A DNA stretch of 64,000 bases from Leucobacter aridicollis. Lineage in GTDB: Bacteria > Actinomycetota > Actinomycetes > Actinomycetales > Microbacteriaceae. The notes under the pieces were generated by a model, which was given only the letters and a program-made list of their open reading frames with translations, ran no database searches and had not been told where the DNA came from. Location of the stretch: positions 2,914,001 to 2,978,000 of the forward strand of contig NZ_CP075339.1 of the NCBI RefSeq assembly GCF_024399335.1, read 5' to 3'. Shown here one piece after another: positions 8,273 through 18,092 of this stretch. The stretch's first letter is position 1, and each line of letters opens with the position of its first letter. The translations under genes were made by a program, and so were the position numbers.

Positions 8273-8345
8273 TGCCCTGGAGAGGAATCGAACCTCCGAC
8301 ACCTTCTTTAGGAGAGAAGTGCTCTATCCACTGAGCTACCAAGGC
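8273..8345 (-). tRNA. tRNA-Arg, anticodon CCU
   Basis: 73 nt on the minus strand fold as a complete cloverleaf. The acceptor is GCCTTGG pairing with CCAGGGC plus discriminator A. The D-arm is GCTC/GAGC, the anticodon stem CTTCT/AGAAG with loop CTCCTAA (anticodon CCT in DNA), and the T-arm contains GGTTCGATTCC. It reads AGG codons, rare in such high-GC genomes. CCA is not encoded. A hairpin terminator follows at once. Confidence 0.95.
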
Positions 8346-8408
8346 CGGCGATGCGCTACGGCACCAAGTATCGATTCTAGCGCACTGAACACGCCAGCCG
8401 ACAAACAG

Positions 8409-8442
8409 AAACGGGGCGCAGCCCGAAAGCTACGCCCCGTTT
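8409..8442 (-). terminator. Terminator of the NlpC/P60 gene
   Basis: Inverted repeat AAACGGGGCG (8409-8418) with CGCCCCGTTT (8433-8442), 14-nt loop. On the minus strand the stem is followed by a T-rich tract (CTGTTTGT), giving a conventional intrinsic terminator 13 bp after the stop of the gene ending at 8456. Confidence 0.8.
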
Positions 8443-8455
8443 GAGTGATGAGCTA

Positions 8456-9208
8456 CTAGCTCATGCGAACAACCTGAGTCGGCAGACCAGCGTAGGTGCT
8501 GAGGCCAGCGACGACGGTGGTGCCACCGGTCCAGCCGCCGTGCACTGCCTGGCCGCCACCGATGTACACGGCGACGTGAGGAGCGCCCGGCCACATGAGC
8601 AGGTCGCCCGGCGCGAGGGCCGTCGAACCGTGTACGTAGTCGACCGACGCGCCGTAGCGGAAGAAGTCGTTCACGCCATGGTCGTAGCCGCCCTGGTCGC
8701 GGCGCTCGGTCAGACCGATTGCAGCGAGTGCGTTCTGCGCGAGATCAGTGCAGTCCTGTGAGACGCCAACCTGTGCGAGCGCTGCAGCGACGAGGCCGCT
8801 CGCGCCCGAACCGGCAGGAATCTCTGCGGCCTTCGGAGCCTCTGCAGCAGCAGCTGTTCCGGTCTTCGTCTCCTTGGCGGCTTCAAGCTCAGCGGCACGC
8901 TTCTCAGCCTCCGCGACGAGCTTCTCACGCTGCTCCTGCTCGGCAACAGTCGTGTCGACCTCGAGCGGGATGTCGTCAATCTTAGTGAGCGCGGGGCCTG
9001 CAGTGACCTTAATCGTCTGCGATTCGGCGACAGCTGCCACCGGCTCTTCCTTGTCGTTGAACGCGTATGCGGGCAGCGCGAGCGTGCCAAACATAGCGAA
9101 AGTGAAAACGGCGGCGCCGCCCACTCGTGCGATCTTCTTGACCTTCGCCTTGGACGAAGCTGCGGGTTCGGTCGCAGCTACGACCTCAGTGCTGGGCTGT
9201 GAATTCAC
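8456..9208 (-). CDS. NlpC/P60 (C40) cell-wall hydrolase-like secreted protein
   Basis: 250 residues: a basic cytoplasmic N-terminus, one hydrophobic signal/anchor segment (about residues 28-49, ending LALPAYA), a charged Glu/Lys-rich linker likely to be coiled coil (QEQREKLVAEAEKRAAELEA), and a C-terminal C40 domain. The presumed catalytic Cys sits in SQDCTDL rather than the usual DCSG, and the His in PHVAVYIG. Members cleave peptide bonds in peptidoglycan stems. GTG start at 9208; monocistronic, with its own promoter and terminator. Confidence 0.87.
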   Translation of the reverse strand: MNSQPSTEVVAATEPAASSKAKVKKIARVGGAAVFTFAMFGTLALPAYAFNDKEEPVAAVAESQTIKVTAGPALTKIDDIPLEVDTTVAEQEQREKLVAEAEKRAAELEAAKETKTGTAAAAEAPKAAEIPAGSGASGLVAAALAQVGVSQDCTDLAQNALAAIGLTERRDQGGYDHGVNDFFRYGASVDYVHGSTALAPGDLLMWPGAPHVAVYIGGGQAVHGGWTGGTTVVAGLSTYAGLPTQVVRMS

Positions 9209-9276
9209 GAAATATCTACCTTACGTTGGTGCTTATTGGCGGTCAGCATGTGACCGTTGAAGCCAAGACTCGACCA

Positions 9277-9305
9277 AGCCTAACCGAACATCACGAAATT
9301 GTCAC
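9277..9305 (-). promoter_or_regulatory. Predicted sigma-70-type promoter of the NlpC/P60 gene
   Basis: On the minus strand, GTGACA (9300-9305) and TAGGCT (9277-9282) are separated by 17 bp, close to the actinobacterial housekeeping consensus. The start codon lies ~69 bp downstream, leaving a leader of ~60 nt. Prediction by eye only. Confidence 0.5.
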
Positions 9306-9332
9306 GCTTAGATTACGGACCGGAACTCGGGC

Positions 9333-10703
<1,371 letters not shown>

Positions 10704-10784
10704 TCAGCTCCATTGTTCATGGGCTCGCCAAAACAGGCGATATCGAACGTCCACGAAACTCCATGTACGTAGACGCCGCCTCAT

Positions 10785-11474
10785 CTATGAGACGAAAATG
10801 TGTGCCGCCACCTCCACAGGAATGTCGATGGCATCACTGTTTCCTTCCACCTGAACGCGCACGAGGTCGCCGGTGCGGGTGAAAGAAGCCTTGTTTCCGG
10901 GAAGGACGCCAGCGGCAGCGAGCTGAGACAGCAGCTCAGGCTCGTACTGCGCGGGCTCAGCGAGGCGCCGGATCGTCGCCTCGGAAGGGTTGTGCGGCTC
11001 GGCGAGCCAATCAAGCATGCCAAGCTCGCTCGCGCTCGCTGGCGGTGCGGGACGCGCGCCAAGCTCCTCGAGGCCCGGAATGCGGTTTCCGTAAGGTGAC
11101 ACAGTGGGGCGGTCGAGGATGCTGAGGAGCTTCCGTTCAACCTGCTCACTCATCACGTGCTCCCAGCGGCACGCCTCTTCGTGAACGAATTCCCACTCAA
11201 GCCCGATCACGTCGGCGAGCAGCCGCTCGGCGAGGCGGTGCTTACGCATGACGCGGATCGCGCGGGCGTGCCCTTCCTCCGTGAATGCGAGCTGCCGATC
11301 GTCGGTAACGACGACGAGCCCGAGGCGCTCCATGCGTGCAACCGTCTGCGAAACTGTCGGGCCGGAATGGCCGAGTCGCTCGGAAATCCGCGCGCGCAGC
11401 GGGACGATACCTTCTTCTTCGAGTTCGAGAATCGTTCGAAGGTACATCTCGGTAGTGTCAATCAGATCCGTCAA
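10785..11474 (-). CDS. DtxR/IdeR-family metal-dependent transcriptional regulator
   Basis: 229 residues with the three-part DtxR architecture. The N-terminal winged helix (MTDLIDTTEMYLRTILELEEEG and HSGPTVSQTVARMERLGLV recognition helix) is followed by the metal-binding/dimerisation domain (RKHRLAERLLADVIGLEWEFVHEEACRWEHVMSE, with the expected Glu, Cys and His ligands) and a C-terminal SH3-like domain (FTRTGDLVRVQVEGN). Fe(II)- or Mn(II)-loaded dimers repress metal uptake genes. The Cys in the EEACRWEH motif favours the iron-sensing IdeR/DtxR branch over MntR. Confidence 0.9.
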   Translation of the reverse strand: MTDLIDTTEMYLRTILELEEEGIVPLRARISERLGHSGPTVSQTVARMERLGLVVVTDDRQLAFTEEGHARAIRVMRKHRLAERLLADVIGLEWEFVHEEACRWEHVMSEQVERKLLSILDRPTVSPYGNRIPGLEELGARPAPPASASELGMLDWLAEPHNPSEATIRRLAEPAQYEPELLSQLAAAGVLPGNKASFTRTGDLVRVQVEGNSDAIDIPVEVAAHIFVS

Positions 11475-11635
11475 TGTATATACCCCACCAGCCGTCTGCG
11501 TAGCCCCAGCTTACGACATGTTCGTGGCGGGCTCACGCAAGAGTTCAGCCACAGGGCCGCAGTATTCGGCCAGCTGAACCAAATCGCGAGCCCGTAGATG
11601 CCGAGCAAACGCGCATTAGTCCATACAATTAGGGC

Positions 11636-12760
11636 ATGCCCGCGATTGAACTCCCATCCTCACTCATTCCCGCAGACGGACGTTTCGGTTGCGGCCCGTC
11701 GAAGATTCGGGACGAACAGCTGTCGTTCCTCGCAAGTCTGCAGCCAACGGTGCTCGGCACCTCGCATCGCCAGGCTCCCGTGAAGAACCTCGTCGGCTCG
11801 GTCCGTGAGGGCCTGTCGTCGCTCTTCCGTGCGCCCGAGGGCTACGAGATCCTTCTCGCCAACGGTGGCGCTACAACGTTCTGGGACTCGGCAGTGCATT
11901 CGCTCATCTCCCGCCGCAGCCAGCACCTCACCTTCGGCGAGTTCGGCGCAAAGTTCGGCGCGGCCGCTGCAGCCGCGCCGTTCCTCGAGGAGCCGATCAT
12001 TCGCAAGGCCGACGCTGGCTCACGCTCCGAGCTCGCGCCGCAGGCTGGCGTCGATGTCTACGCGTACCCGCACAACGAAACCTCGACGGGCGTCATGGCC
12101 GAGGTCCGCCGCGCGGCTGGCCCCGATGTCGATCCCGGCGCGCTCACAGTCGTCGACGCGACGAGCGCCGCCGGCGGAATCGATTTCGACGCCGCCGAGA
12201 CCGACGTCTACTATTTCTCGCCGCAGAAGAACTTCGCGTCTGACGGTGGACTATGGTTCGCGCTCGTTTCACCCGCCGCCATCGAGCGAATCGAGCAGCA
12301 GACAAACGGCGACCGCTACATCCCCGAGTCACTCAACCTGGCAGGCGCCCTGTCAAACTCTCGCCTGAACCAGACGCTCAACACTCCTGCGCTTGCGACG
12401 CTCGCGCTCATGGACGAGCAGGTGCGATGGATCAACGAGAACGGCGGCCTGAGCTGGGCCTCAGCGCGTACCGCCGAGTCCTCGGGCGTGCTCTACGAGT
12501 GGGCCGAGCGGTCCGAGGTTGCGACGCCGTTCGTGACGGACCCGGCGCACCGGTCGCAGGTCGTCGCGACGATCGACTTTGACGATTCGATCGACGCATC
12601 GGCAATCTCGACGGCGCTCCGTGAGAACGGCATCGTCGACACCGAGCCGTATCGCAAGCTTGGTCGCAATCAGCTTCGCATTGCGACATTCACGGCGATC
12701 GAACCCGACGATGTGCGCACCCTCACGGGCGCGATCGATTACATCCTCGAGCGCCTGTAA
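11636..12760 (+). CDS. serC: Phosphoserine aminotransferase
   Basis: 374 residues, close to the mycobacterial/corynebacterial SerC branch (opening PADGRFGCGPSKIR, then TSHRQAPVK). The class V PLP features are TVVDATSAAGG (D174) and FSPQKNFASDGG with the PLP lysine at 198. It converts 3-phosphohydroxypyruvate and glutamate to phosphoserine in serine biosynthesis (and acts in pyridoxal synthesis in some bacteria). Transcribed divergently from the DtxR-type gene and closed by a strong shared terminator. Confidence 0.94.
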   Translation: MPAIELPSSLIPADGRFGCGPSKIRDEQLSFLASLQPTVLGTSHRQAPVKNLVGSVREGLSSLFRAPEGYEILLANGGATTFWDSAVHSLISRRSQHLTFGEFGAKFGAAAAAAPFLEEPIIRKADAGSRSELAPQAGVDVYAYPHNETSTGVMAEVRRAAGPDVDPGALTVVDATSAAGGIDFDAAETDVYYFSPQKNFASDGGLWFALVSPAAIERIEQQTNGDRYIPESLNLAGALSNSRLNQTLNTPALATLALMDEQVRWINENGGLSWASARTAESSGVLYEWAERSEVATPFVTDPAHRSQVVATIDFDDSIDASAISTALRENGIVDTEPYRKLGRNQLRIATFTAIEPDDVRTLTGAIDYILERL

Positions 12761-12797
12761 CTGGCGCCTCGCCGCTGCCCACGCACACGGGCAACAC

Positions 12798-12831
12798 GAG
12801 AAAGCCCCCGCCATATGGCGGGGGCTTTCTC
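12798..12831. terminator. Bidirectional terminator between serC and rlmB
   Basis: Perfect 15-bp inverted repeat GAGAAAGCCCCCGCC (12798-12812 with 12817-12831), loop ATAT. The arms are A-rich on the 5' side and T-rich on the 3' side for both strands, so it can stop the convergent serC and rlmB transcripts. Confidence 0.9.
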
Positions 12832-12856
12832 GTCTCGCTACTTGAGCCGCGTGAAA

Positions 12857-13870
12857 CTACTCGGTCGCCGCCTCTGCTGCGCGGAGCTTCGAAACCTCGT
12901 AGAGCGCCACAGACGCGGCGATGCCAGCGTTCAGCGACTCAGTGACCGCGGAGATCGGGATCGACACGATCGCATCGCACGTCTCAGTGACGAGGCGGGA
13001 CACACCCTTGCCCTCACTTCCGACAACGATCACGAGCGGGCGTCCCGCGAGGTCGAGATTGGGAAGGCTCACGTCGCCGTCGCCGTCCAGCCCGACGACG
13101 AAGAGGCCCTGCTTCTTCAGCTCTTTCAGCGTCTGCGTCAGGTTCGATGCGCGAGCTACCGGGATACGCGCTGCGGCGCCTGCGGAGGTCTTCCACGAGG
13201 CCGAGTTCAAGCTCGCAGTGCGACGCTGAGGAACGATGACTCCCTGTCCGCCGAACGCGCCCACTGACCGAATGATCGCGCCGAGGTTGCGGGGATCGGT
13301 CACGCCATCGAGCGCCACGAAGAGCGGAGTCTCGTCGCGGTCGAGCACCTCCTCGAGGAGGTCCATCGGGTGCGCGTACTCCATCGGGGGAACCTTCAGC
13401 ACAACGCCCTGGTGAACGGTGTCGCGGTCGGTCATCCGGTCGAGCTCTTGGCGCATCACTTCAAGCACGGCGACGCCGCGGTTTGTCGCGATGCGCATGA
13501 TCTCGCGCATCCTGTCGTCCATGTCAACGCGCGCGGCTATGTAGAGCGTGGTTGCGGGGATCTTTGTACGCAGCGCCTCGAGCACTGCGTTGCGGCCGGT
13601 GACGAGTTCTGACTCGTCACTCTTGCGCTTGTTCTGCCCTTGGCCACCGCTTCCCCCGGCGCCGGATCCACCGCGCTGGTGGCGTGCCTTCGCGGCCTCA
13701 TAGCGCTCGCGAGCGGCTTTCGCCTTCGCTGCGGGGTGGTACTCGCGGTCGGTCGCCTTCGGCGTGGGGCCTCGGCCCTCGAGCGCCTGGCGGCCCTGGC
13801 CACCCGATCCGACGCCCTTACCGAGCCCCTTCTTGCGTACGGCGCCTGTGCGCCCCTTCTTATTGGTCAT
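12857..13870 (-). CDS. rlmB: 23S rRNA 2'-O-ribose methyltransferase, RlmB/TrmH (SpoU) family
   Basis: 337 residues. The C-terminal SPOUT domain shows motif 1 ([13 protein letters not shown]), motif 2 ([11 protein letters not shown]) and motif 3 ([22 protein letters not shown]) of the knotted SAM-binding fold. A substrate-binding domain ([13 protein letters not shown]) precedes it. The first ~85 residues are a Gly/Lys/Arg-rich disordered extension common in actinobacterial homologues. Predicted to methylate the peptidyl-transferase-loop guanosine (G2251 in E. coli numbering). ATG overlaps the cysS stop (ATGA), so it is co-transcribed with cysS. Confidence 0.92.
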   Translation of the reverse strand: MTNKKGRTGAVRKKGLGKGVGSGGQGRQALEGRGPTPKATDREYHPAAKAKAARERYEAAKARHQRGGSGAGGSGGQGQNKRKSDESELVTGRNAVLEALRTKIPATTLYIAARVDMDDRMREIMRIATNRGVAVLEVMRQELDRMTDRDTVHQGVVLKVPPMEYAHPMDLLEEVLDRDETPLFVALDGVTDPRNLGAIIRSVGAFGGQGVIVPQRRTASLNSASWKTSAGAAARIPVARASNLTQTLKELKKQGLFVVGLDGDGDVSLPNLDLAGRPLVIVVGSEGKGVSRLVTETCDAIVSIPISAVTESLNAGIAASVALYEVSKLRAAEAATE

Positions 13871-15351
13871 GCGTGACTCCAGCGGGTTCCGGTCGGACTG
13901 TCTTCAAGGATGATTCCGGCTCCGGCAAGACGATCCCTGATCGCGTCGCTGGTGGCGAAGTCTTTGTTCGCGCGCGCTTCGGCACGCTGTTCGATAAGGC
14001 CGACTACGAGCGCGTCGAGCGCTGTATCGGCAGCGGCGTTCCCAGAAGCCGCGCCCCACAGACTATCGCGTGGATCGAGTCCAAGCACATCGAGCATCGC
14101 AACTACCTCGATCGCGCGGTGCAGCAGGGTATCGCCGTCGCCCGCGTCGATCGCAGAATTTCCGACACGAACCGCGTCGTGCAGCACCGCGAGCGCCTGC
14201 GGAATGGCGAAGTCGTCAAACATCGCGGCAGTGAACTCGGCGGGAAGTGACTCGGTCGTTGCCTTCCCAGCGAGCGGCGCCAGGTACAGCTGCGCGGCGG
14301 CCTCACCGGCTGCCCGATCCTCGGCGGCTCCGACAATGTACTCCTCGGCGCGCTCAAGGAACCCCTCGATGCGGTCGAAGGCGGCAGCCGCCTCGGCGAG
14401 GGAGCCGTCAGAGTATTCGAGTGTGGAGCGGTAGTGCGCAGCGCCAAGGAAGTAGCGAAGCACAACCGGGCGGGCCTCCGCGAGCAGGTCAGCCGCGAAC
14501 AGCGAGTTGCCGAGCGATTTTGACATCTTCTGGCCGCCCGTGTTCACGAGGCCGTTGTGCACCCAGTGGTTCGCAAAGCCCTGCCCCGCTGCGCGCGACT
14601 GCGCAAGCTCGTTTTCGTGGTGCGGGAAGCGCAGGTCGAGGCCGCCGCCGTGAATGTCGAAGGAGTCGCCGAGGTAGCGTGCCGCCATCGCGGAGCATTC
14701 GATGTGCCACCCGGGTCGGCCGTCGCCCCACGGCGACGACCACGACGCGGTCTCGGGCTCGGTGTCGCGGTGGGCCTTCCAGAGCGCGAAGTCACGCGGA
14801 TCCCGCTTTCCGACGGGCTCGGAGTCGGCGGCGTCTTCCATCTGGTCGCGCCGCTGCCTCGTAAGCGAGCCGTAATCCTCCCAGCTTGCGGTGTCGAAGT
14901 ACACGCTCGCCGAGCCGTCGTTCGCCTGATAGGCGTGTCCGCGCTCAATGAGTTCGCTAATCAGCGCGACCATCTCACGGATGTTCGCTGTAGCGCGCGG
15001 CTCGTAGGTTGGGGCGAGCACGCCGAGCGCATCGTAGGCGGCGGTGAACTCTCGCTCGACGCGGTAGGCGAGCGCCCACCATTCCTCGGTGCCCCCGGCT
15101 TCGCGTGCAGCCCGCGCATTGTCGAGGATCTTGTCGTCAATGTCGGTGACGTTGCGGATCAGCGTCACATCGTGACCCGTCGCACGGAACCACCTGTACA
15201 TCTGGTCATACACGAGCACACTACGCAGGTGGCCAATATGCGGCGCTGACTGCACGGTGGGACCGCAGACGTAGATGCCAACTTTGCCCGCCTGTTGCGG
15301 AACGAAGTCAACAATTGCCTGCTTGTGCGTGTCGTAGATGCGTTGTGTCAC
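13867..15351 (-). CDS. cysS: Cysteinyl-tRNA synthetase
   Basis: 494 residues, class I synthetase. The HIGH motif is PHIGH (38-41) and the KMSKS motif is KMSKS (275-279). Zinc ligands include the Cys in YVCGPTV and the HIEC and HHENE segments, which give cysteine specificity. It charges tRNA-Cys in the cytoplasm. The next gene, rlmB, overlaps by four bases, the usual cysS-rlmB pairing in actinobacteria. Not MshC: the length and C-terminal anticodon region are those of CysS. Confidence 0.96.
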   Translation of the reverse strand: MTQRIYDTHKQAIVDFVPQQAGKVGIYVCGPTVQSAPHIGHLRSVLVYDQMYRWFRATGHDVTLIRNVTDIDDKILDNARAAREAGGTEEWWALAYRVEREFTAAYDALGVLAPTYEPRATANIREMVALISELIERGHAYQANDGSASVYFDTASWEDYGSLTRQRRDQMEDAADSEPVGKRDPRDFALWKAHRDTEPETASWSSPWGDGRPGWHIECSAMAARYLGDSFDIHGGGLDLRFPHHENELAQSRAAGQGFANHWVHNGLVNTGGQKMSKSLGNSLFAADLLAEARPVVLRYFLGAAHYRSTLEYSDGSLAEAAAAFDRIEGFLERAEEYIVGAAEDRAAGEAAAQLYLAPLAGKATTESLPAEFTAAMFDDFAIPQALAVLHDAVRVGNSAIDAGDGDTLLHRAIEVVAMLDVLGLDPRDSLWGAASGNAAADTALDALVVGLIEQRAEARANKDFATSDAIRDRLAGAGIILEDSPTGTRWSHA

Positions 15352-15407
15352 GCCACAAGCCTACCGTTTGCTGGTTCGCAGCCCACCGAATGTTTCGCCC
15401 GGGAGGG

Positions 15408-16061
15408 CTAGTCGAAGTCTGCTGCGATCTCGCCCGAGAAGAAGAACTGCATCTGCTTCGCGACACCGACGGCGTGATCGCCGAAGCGCTCGTGGTAGCG
15501 GCTCGCGAGTGTGGCGTCGACGAGCCCGAGCGCGTCGGCGTTCACCTTGTCGCTCAGCATCTTCGTGAAGACCTTCGCGTGCAGCTTGTCGAGATCATCT
15601 TCAAGGTCACGGATCTCAAGAATGATCGCGGGATTCTGCTCGCGGAGCAGCCTCACGACTGCCTCGGCCATCTCGACATCAAGGGCGCCCATGCGTGTAA
15701 AGACCTTGCGCAGTCCCTTCGGGATCGCACTGTCCGGGTAGCGGTAGCGCGCGAGCTCCGCGATGTGCTCTGCGAGGTCAGACATGCGCTCGAGCTCGGA
15801 GCTCATGCGCAGCGACGCGACGACGAGGCGCAGGTCGGAGGCGACGGGCTGCTGCCGCAGGAGAATGTCGAACGCGAGCTCGTCAAGGGCGAGCGCAAGC
15901 GCGTTCACCTCTTCCGAACGCTCGATAACGTTCTCGGCGAGCTCCGCATCTGAGTCGCCGAAGGCAGTCGTCGCCTCGCCGATCGATGTCTCAACGAGCT
16001 CTGCCATCAGAGCGAGTCGCTCCTGCAACTCACTCAGCGACTGCTGAAATACTGCGCGCAT
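15408..16061 (-). CDS. phoU: Phosphate signalling protein PhoU
   Basis: 217 residues from the ATG at 16061 (MRAVFQQSLSELQERLALM); upstream in-frame sequence to 16256 has no homology. It shows two PhoU helical-bundle repeats with the metal-binding-type acidic motifs (ERMSDLAEHI and ERFGDHAVG). PhoU links the Pst transporter to the phosphate sensor kinase and dampens signalling when phosphate is plentiful. It is divergent from the kinase/regulator pair at 16199-18003, with a PHO-box-like repeat in between, fitting the mycobacterial SenX3-RegX3-PhoU circuit. Confidence 0.92.
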   Translation of the reverse strand: MRAVFQQSLSELQERLALMAELVETSIGEATTAFGDSDAELAENVIERSEEVNALALALDELAFDILLRQQPVASDLRLVVASLRMSSELERMSDLAEHIAELARYRYPDSAIPKGLRKVFTRMGALDVEMAEAVVRLLREQNPAIILEIRDLEDDLDKLHAKVFTKMLSDKVNADALGLVDATLASRYHERFGDHAVGVAKQMQFFFSGEIAADFD

Positions 16062-16109
16062 GATGTCCTTTCGTGGCCAACCTCTTGCGTTCTTACTTTC
16101 CCTGTCTCC

Positions 16110-16138
16110 GGTGAACTGTCCGTCACTACAAGGTAAAC
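16110..16138 (-). promoter_or_regulatory. PHO-box-like direct repeats between phoU and the kinase gene
   Basis: Reading the minus strand, three heptamers GTTTACC (16132-16138), AGTGACG (16121-16127) and GTTCACC (16110-16116) recur at an exact 11-nt spacing. This is the geometry of the direct-repeat units (GTTCACC plus 4 nt) recognised by PhoP/RegX3-type regulators in Streptomyces and mycobacteria. The position 49-77 bp upstream of phoU, and before the divergent kinase gene, suits autoregulation. Confidence 0.6.
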
Positions 16139-16198
16139 AGTGAGCGAACTCTTCACTACCCAGTGCGCGGATGGTTCGCTCCCGTTTACGATGAAGAC

Positions 16199-17311
16199 AT
16201 GCTCCAGCTTGCTGAGCTCCCCCAGAGCCATGGCCTTCCCGAGACTGCAACCGCAATCCTCGACGGACTCGACGTCTTCGCTGTCATTCTCGACCGTTCA
16301 CTCACAGCTGTCTATGCGAACGACGTCGCGCGCCGGAGCGAAAGTCCCACCGAGCTCGGCCTGTTGCGCACGCTTGAGTTCCGCAAGCGCGCGACGAGCG
16401 TCTTCGAGAGCGGGATCCCGTCGCATCGCGACCCCAAGCCTGCGGACCCGGGTGCCCCAGTGCGCACGCACGTCGTTCGTATCGAGGGCGACTTCATCGC
16501 CGTCATCGCAGAGGATCTCGCGGAGGAGCAGCGGCTCACAGCCATGCGACGCGACTTCATTGCGAACGTTTCGCACGAGCTGAAGACCCCGATCGCCGCT
16601 GTCGGACTCCTCGCTGAGGCGGTGAAGGAGGCTGCCGACGATCCGGATCTGGTGCGCGAGTTCGCGGCGAGCCTCGTGAAGGAATCGAAGCGTCTCGCCG
16701 ATCTCTCTCGCGACATCATTCAGTTGTCAGAGGCGCAGTCGACGCTGCGTCCCGAGCTCCTCGAGCCTGTCGACTTGCGCGCCGTAGTCGATGAGGAGAT
16801 CGACGCGCACGAGAGCTTCGCGGAGCGCCGCGGCGTCGACCTGTTCTTCACTGACAGCTCAAACCCGAAGCGAACCTCCGTAATTCAGGGGCGCGCAAGC
16901 GCGATCGAGAGCTCGATCGCGAACATTCTGAGCAACGCGATCAGGCATTCACCTCCCGGCGCGACGGTCAGGATCAGGATCGCCCACAAGAAGCGTCACT
17001 TCACTGTCACCATCACCGACTCGGGCCCCGGAATCGCCGAGGAACACCTTGAGCGGATCTTCGAACGGTTCTACCGCGTCGACGGCGCGCGCAGTCGCGA
17101 GGACGGCGGTACTGGGCTTGGCCTGAGCATTGCCAGGCACTCGCTGCGCGCGCATGGCGGCGACGTGACTGTGCGCTCCACGCCGGGCGAGGGGGCCCGG
17201 TTCACGCTCTCATTCCCACTCAACGACATCCCGAAGAAGAAACGCGCAAAGCGTGTGAAGCGCACGCGCAAAGCCCTCAAGCAGCTCACAGACACGAAAG
17301 GACGCGTCTAG
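16199..17311 (+). CDS. senX3: SenX3-like sensor histidine kinase, lacking membrane segments
   Basis: 370 residues from ATG 16199 (GTG 16163 is an alternative start). A PAS-like N-terminal domain (about residues 17-110, VFAVILDRSLTAVYAND) is followed by the HisKA box FIANVSHELKTP (phospho-acceptor H126). The HATPase has the N box (NILSNAIRHSP), G1 (DSGPGI), F box (FERFYRVD) and G2 (GGTGLGLSI). A Lys/Arg-rich tail ends the protein. No transmembrane helix is visible, and an in-frame stop at 16112-16114 rules out an upstream one, unlike mycobacterial SenX3. Probably controls phosphate response with the next gene, which begins at its last stop base. Confidence 0.88.
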   Translation: MLQLAELPQSHGLPETATAILDGLDVFAVILDRSLTAVYANDVARRSESPTELGLLRTLEFRKRATSVFESGIPSHRDPKPADPGAPVRTHVVRIEGDFIAVIAEDLAEEQRLTAMRRDFIANVSHELKTPIAAVGLLAEAVKEAADDPDLVREFAASLVKESKRLADLSRDIIQLSEAQSTLRPELLEPVDLRAVVDEEIDAHESFAERRGVDLFFTDSSNPKRTSVIQGRASAIESSIANILSNAIRHSPPGATVRIRIAHKKRHFTVTITDSGPGIAEEHLERIFERFYRVDGARSREDGGTGLGLSIARHSLRAHGGDVTVRSTPGEGARFTLSFPLNDIPKKKRAKRVKRTRKALKQLTDTKGRV

Positions 17312-18003
17312 TGTCCCCAAGCATCCTCCTCGTCGAAGACGAAGAGTCAATCTCGAAGCCGCTCGCGTTCTTGCTCGAACGCGAGGGGTACAGCGTGACG
17401 GTCGTTGCCGACGGCAACGACGCTGTGCGTGCGTTCACCACGGACGGCGCCGACCTCGTGCTTCTCGATCTCATGCTGCCGGGGCTGCCCGGCACCGAGG
17501 TCTGCCGCGAGATCCGGCTCCGGTCTCAGGTGCCGATCATCATGCTCACCGCGAAGGACAGCGAAATCGATATCGTTGTCGGCCTCGAGCTCGGCGCCGA
17601 CGACTACGTCACGAAGCCATATTCAACCCGCGAACTGCTCGCCCGCGTGCGAGCTGCGCTGCGCAGGGCCGTGCCAGCTGAAGAAGCTGCGGAAGAGGAA
17701 GACGGGGGTGCGCTCGAATCGCACGGCATCCGCCTGGACACTGACCGCCACACGGTGACGGTTCGGGGCAGTGAGATCGCAATGCCGCTGCGGGAGTTTG
17801 AGCTCCTCGAGCTCCTCATGCGCCACAGCGGACGCGTGCTCACCCGCGGTCAGCTCATTGACCGCGTCTGGGGCAGTGACTACTACGGCGACACGAAAAC
17901 TCTCGATGTCCACGTGAAGCGGGTCAGGTCACGCATCGAGGAGGAGCCGGCGCAGCCAAAGCTCATCTCGACTGTCCGAGGCGTCGGCTACCGCTTCGGG
18001 TAG
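17311..18003 (+). CDS. regX3: RegX3-like OmpR-family response regulator
   Basis: 230 residues. Receiver domain: acidic pair D10/E11, phospho-acceptor D53 (LVLLDLMLPGLPG), K102 (YVTKPYS). The C-terminal winged-helix DNA-binding domain spans about 134-229 (LREFELLELLMRHSGRVLTRGQLIDRVW, recognition helix TKTLDVHVKRVRSRIE). The GTG start shares a base with the kinase stop. The strong likeness to mycobacterial RegX3 (VEDEESISKPLAFLLEREGY, PGLPGTEVCREIR) and the adjacent phoU and PHO-box-like site make phosphate-starvation control the best assignment. Confidence 0.93.
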   Translation: MSPSILLVEDEESISKPLAFLLEREGYSVTVVADGNDAVRAFTTDGADLVLLDLMLPGLPGTEVCREIRLRSQVPIIMLTAKDSEIDIVVGLELGADDYVTKPYSTRELLARVRAALRRAVPAEEAAEEEDGGALESHGIRLDTDRHTVTVRGSEIAMPLREFELLELLMRHSGRVLTRGQLIDRVWGSDYYGDTKTLDVHVKRVRSRIEEEPAQPKLISTVRGVGYRFG

Positions 18004-18027
18004 CCGACACACAGCAGCCACAAAGAA

Positions 18028-18060
18028 AGGCGCCCCGCGAGATTCACTCGCGGGGCGCCT
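18028..18060. terminator. Terminator between regX3 and the lipoprotein gene
   Basis: Perfect 14-bp inverted repeat AGGCGCCCCGCGAG (18028-18041 with 18047-18060), 5-nt loop, between two convergent genes. Usable from both sides. Confidence 0.85.
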
Positions 18061-18092
18061 GTCGTTCGCGCAGTCTTCGCGCTACAGCCGTG

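Noticed and set aside
7803..8444. Open frame of 213 codons across the gene-free stretch (plus strand), and a similar minus-strand frame at 7788-8342
   Set aside because: They run through the 13-bp tandem repeat, the hairpin and the tRNA gene; composition is Arg/Pro-rich without any family pattern or ribosome-binding site.
9209..9330. c-di-AMP (ydaO-type) riboswitch before the NlpC/P60 gene
   Set aside because: Such riboswitches occur upstream of actinobacterial wall hydrolases, but the ~60-nt leader is too short and I saw none of the conserved blocks.
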